Part shown: positions 62,855 through 64,000 of the stretch, in pieces
How positions within the stretch are numbered: position 1 is the stretch's first letter
Layout: every line of letters begins with the position of its first letter
Assembly: GCF_001043055.1 (NCBI RefSeq)
Contig: NZ_JYLF01000012.1
Span: 1 to 64,000 of the forward strand
Length of the DNA: 64,000 nucleotides
Source: Pseudomonas weihenstephanensis
GTDB taxonomy: Bacteria; Pseudomonadota; Gammaproteobacteria; Pseudomonadales; Pseudomonadaceae
Direction of reading: 5' to 3'
Translations under genes and position numbers: made by a program
The notes under the pieces: model-generated
Told to the model about the DNA's origin: nothing
The model's database searches: none
What the model saw: the letters and a program-made list of their open reading frames with translations, nothing else

Positions 62855-63346
62855 ATGGCGAAGAGCGACGCAGTGAAAGACCCCGCCCAGAAAGGCAAAT
62901 TCAAGCTGATCATCCTGATCGTGGTAGCGCTGCTGCTGGCGATTGGCGTGTCGGTGGGTGCTACCTGGTATTTCATGCACAGCGCGCAGAGCAAGCCTGA
63001 AGCCGTGATCGACCCTAATGTGAAAGTCGCGGCCATTTATGAGCCGATGGCACCCGCGTTTGTGGTCAATTACAACGCCAATGGCCGCCAGCGCTACATG
63101 CAGCTCAGCATGACCATGCAGGCCCGTAACCAGGCCGATCTTGATGCACTCAAAGTGCACATGCCGGTGATCCGTAACAACCTGGTGATGCTGTTTTCCG
63201 GTGAGACCTTCGACAGCATCGCCACACCGGTCGGCCAGGAAATGCTGCGTCAAAAAGCGACTGCCAGCGTGCAGGCCGTGGCGCAAAAAGAGCTCGGCAA
63301 AGTGGTCGTCGATCAGGTGCTCTTTACTAACTTCGTATTGCAGTAG
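62855..63346 (+). CDS. fliL: Flagellar basal body-associated protein FliL
   Basis: The 163-residue inner-membrane protein supports stator function. One TM helix near residues 13-35 (LIILIVVALLLAIGVSVGATWYF, in part), then a periplasmic stomatin-like domain ending KVVVDQVLFTNFVLQ. fliM starts 9 bases after its stop. Confidence 0.96.
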   Translation: MAKSDAVKDPAQKGKFKLIILIVVALLLAIGVSVGATWYFMHSAQSKPEAVIDPNVKVAAIYEPMAPAFVVNYNANGRQRYMQLSMTMQARNQADLDALKVHMPVIRNNLVMLFSGETFDSIATPVGQEMLRQKATASVQAVAQKELGKVVVDQVLFTNFVLQ

Positions 63347-63355
63347 GATCACGAC

Positions 63356-64000
63356 ATGGCCGTGCAAGACCTGCTGTCCCAGGATGAGATCGACGCGCTG
63401 TTGCATGGCGTTGATGACGGTCTGGTACAGACCGAAATGGCTGCCGAACCCGGCAGTGTCAAAAGTTACGACCTGACCAGTCAGGACCGTATTGTTCGTG
63501 GGCGCATGCCGACCCTCGAAATGATCAACGAGCGTTTCGCCCGTTACACCCGCATCAGCATGTTCAATATGCTGCGCCGCTCCGCTGACGTGGCGGTGGG
63601 CGGGGTACAGGTGATGAAGTTCGGTGAATACGTGCATTCGCTGTACGTGCCCACCAGCCTCAACCTGGTCAAGATCAAGCCGTTGCGCGGCACCGCGCTG
63701 TTTATCCTGGACGCCAAACTGGTGTTCAAGCTGGTCGACAACTTCTTCGGTGGCGACGGCCGCCACGCCAAGATCGAAGGCCGTGAGTTCACCCCGACCG
63801 AGTTGCGGGTGGTGCGCATGGTGCTGGAGCAAGCGTTCATTGATTTGAAAGAGGCTTGGCAGGCGATCATGGAAGTCAATTTCGAGTACATCAACTCGGA
63901 AGTGAACCCGGCCATGGCCAATATCGTCGGTCCGAGCGAGGCGATTGTGGTCTCCACGTTCCATATCGAACTCGACGGCGGTGGCGGCGATCTGCACGTG
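63356..64000 (+). CDS. fliM: Flagellar motor switch protein FliM, 5' part
   Basis: The first 215 codons are present and the gene runs off the window. MAVQDLLSQDEIDALLHGVD is the CheY-binding N-terminal motif. The middle domain follows with INERFARYTRISMFNML and the Asn/Phe-rich FFGGDGR segment. Together with FliN (outside) and FliG it forms the C-ring. Confidence 0.97.
   Translation, partial: MAVQDLLSQDEIDALLHGVDDGLVQTEMAAEPGSVKSYDLTSQDRIVRGRMPTLEMINERFARYTRISMFNMLRRSADVAVGGVQVMKFGEYVHSLYVPTSLNLVKIKPLRGTALFILDAKLVFKLVDNFFGGDGRHAKIEGREFTPTELRVVRMVLEQAFIDLKEAWQAIMEVNFEYINSEVNPAMANIVGPSEAIVVSTFHIELDGGGGDLHV

Overview
This window is chromosomal DNA of a Pseudomonas, most likely of the fluorescens lineage. 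The evidence is the Pseudomonas-specific content and order: fleQ-fleS-fleR, the hsbA-hsbR-hptB switch, phhA-phhB-phhC with phhR, a PlpD-type patatin autotransporter and a CpxR/CpxP/CpxA set. Moderately high GC and typical Pseudomonas REP-like hairpins agree. The species cannot be fixed from the sequence. No tRNA, rRNA, CRISPR array, insertion sequence or prophage was seen.

Layout. 1-4085 is the C-terminal part of a very large RTX adhesin of the LapA type. 4.2-23.9 kb is mostly housekeeping: recQ, a SlyA/MarR-type regulator, plpD, a selenoprotein-W-like protein, a DMT exporter with an AraC regulator, trkH, a nitroreductase, cpxR-cpxP-cpxA, then the conserved run yciB/yciI, PHP exonuclease, yciO, scpA, scpB and rluB. 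24.2-32.6 kb handles aromatic amino acids: aroP behind a long structured leader with a 33-codon Trp-containing upstream ORF, arfB, an MFS transporter, small genes, phhC-phhB-phhA, and the divergent regulator phhR. 32.8-64.0 kb is a flagellar region: flgFGHIJKL, a FabH-like ketoacyl synthase, fliC, flaG, fliD, fliS, fliT, fleQ, fleSR, fliEFGHIJ, an inserted DMT transporter, hsbA-hsbR-hptB, fliK, fliL and the start of fliM.

How it works together. The flagellar part follows the Pseudomonas hierarchy: fleQ has its own region, and sites matching the RpoN pattern GG-N10-GC lie before flgF, fleS, fliE, fliK and fliL. A FliA-type promoter precedes fliC and a weaker one precedes fliS. In the aromatic part, PhhR/TyrR-type palindromes lie between phhA and phhR. 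A direct-repeat CpxR box sits before cpxP, and a near-consensus SlyA palindrome sits in the promoter of the MarR-type gene.

Most interesting points: the aroP leader, where an upstream ORF with Trp codons and mutually exclusive helices suggests aromatic-responsive control; PhhR, whose AAA+ core lacks the sigma-54 contact Thr and the Walker B Glu; a lone flagellar-locus ketoacyl synthase without glycosyltransferases; a transporter inserted inside the fli cluster; and unlisted small genes near phhC.
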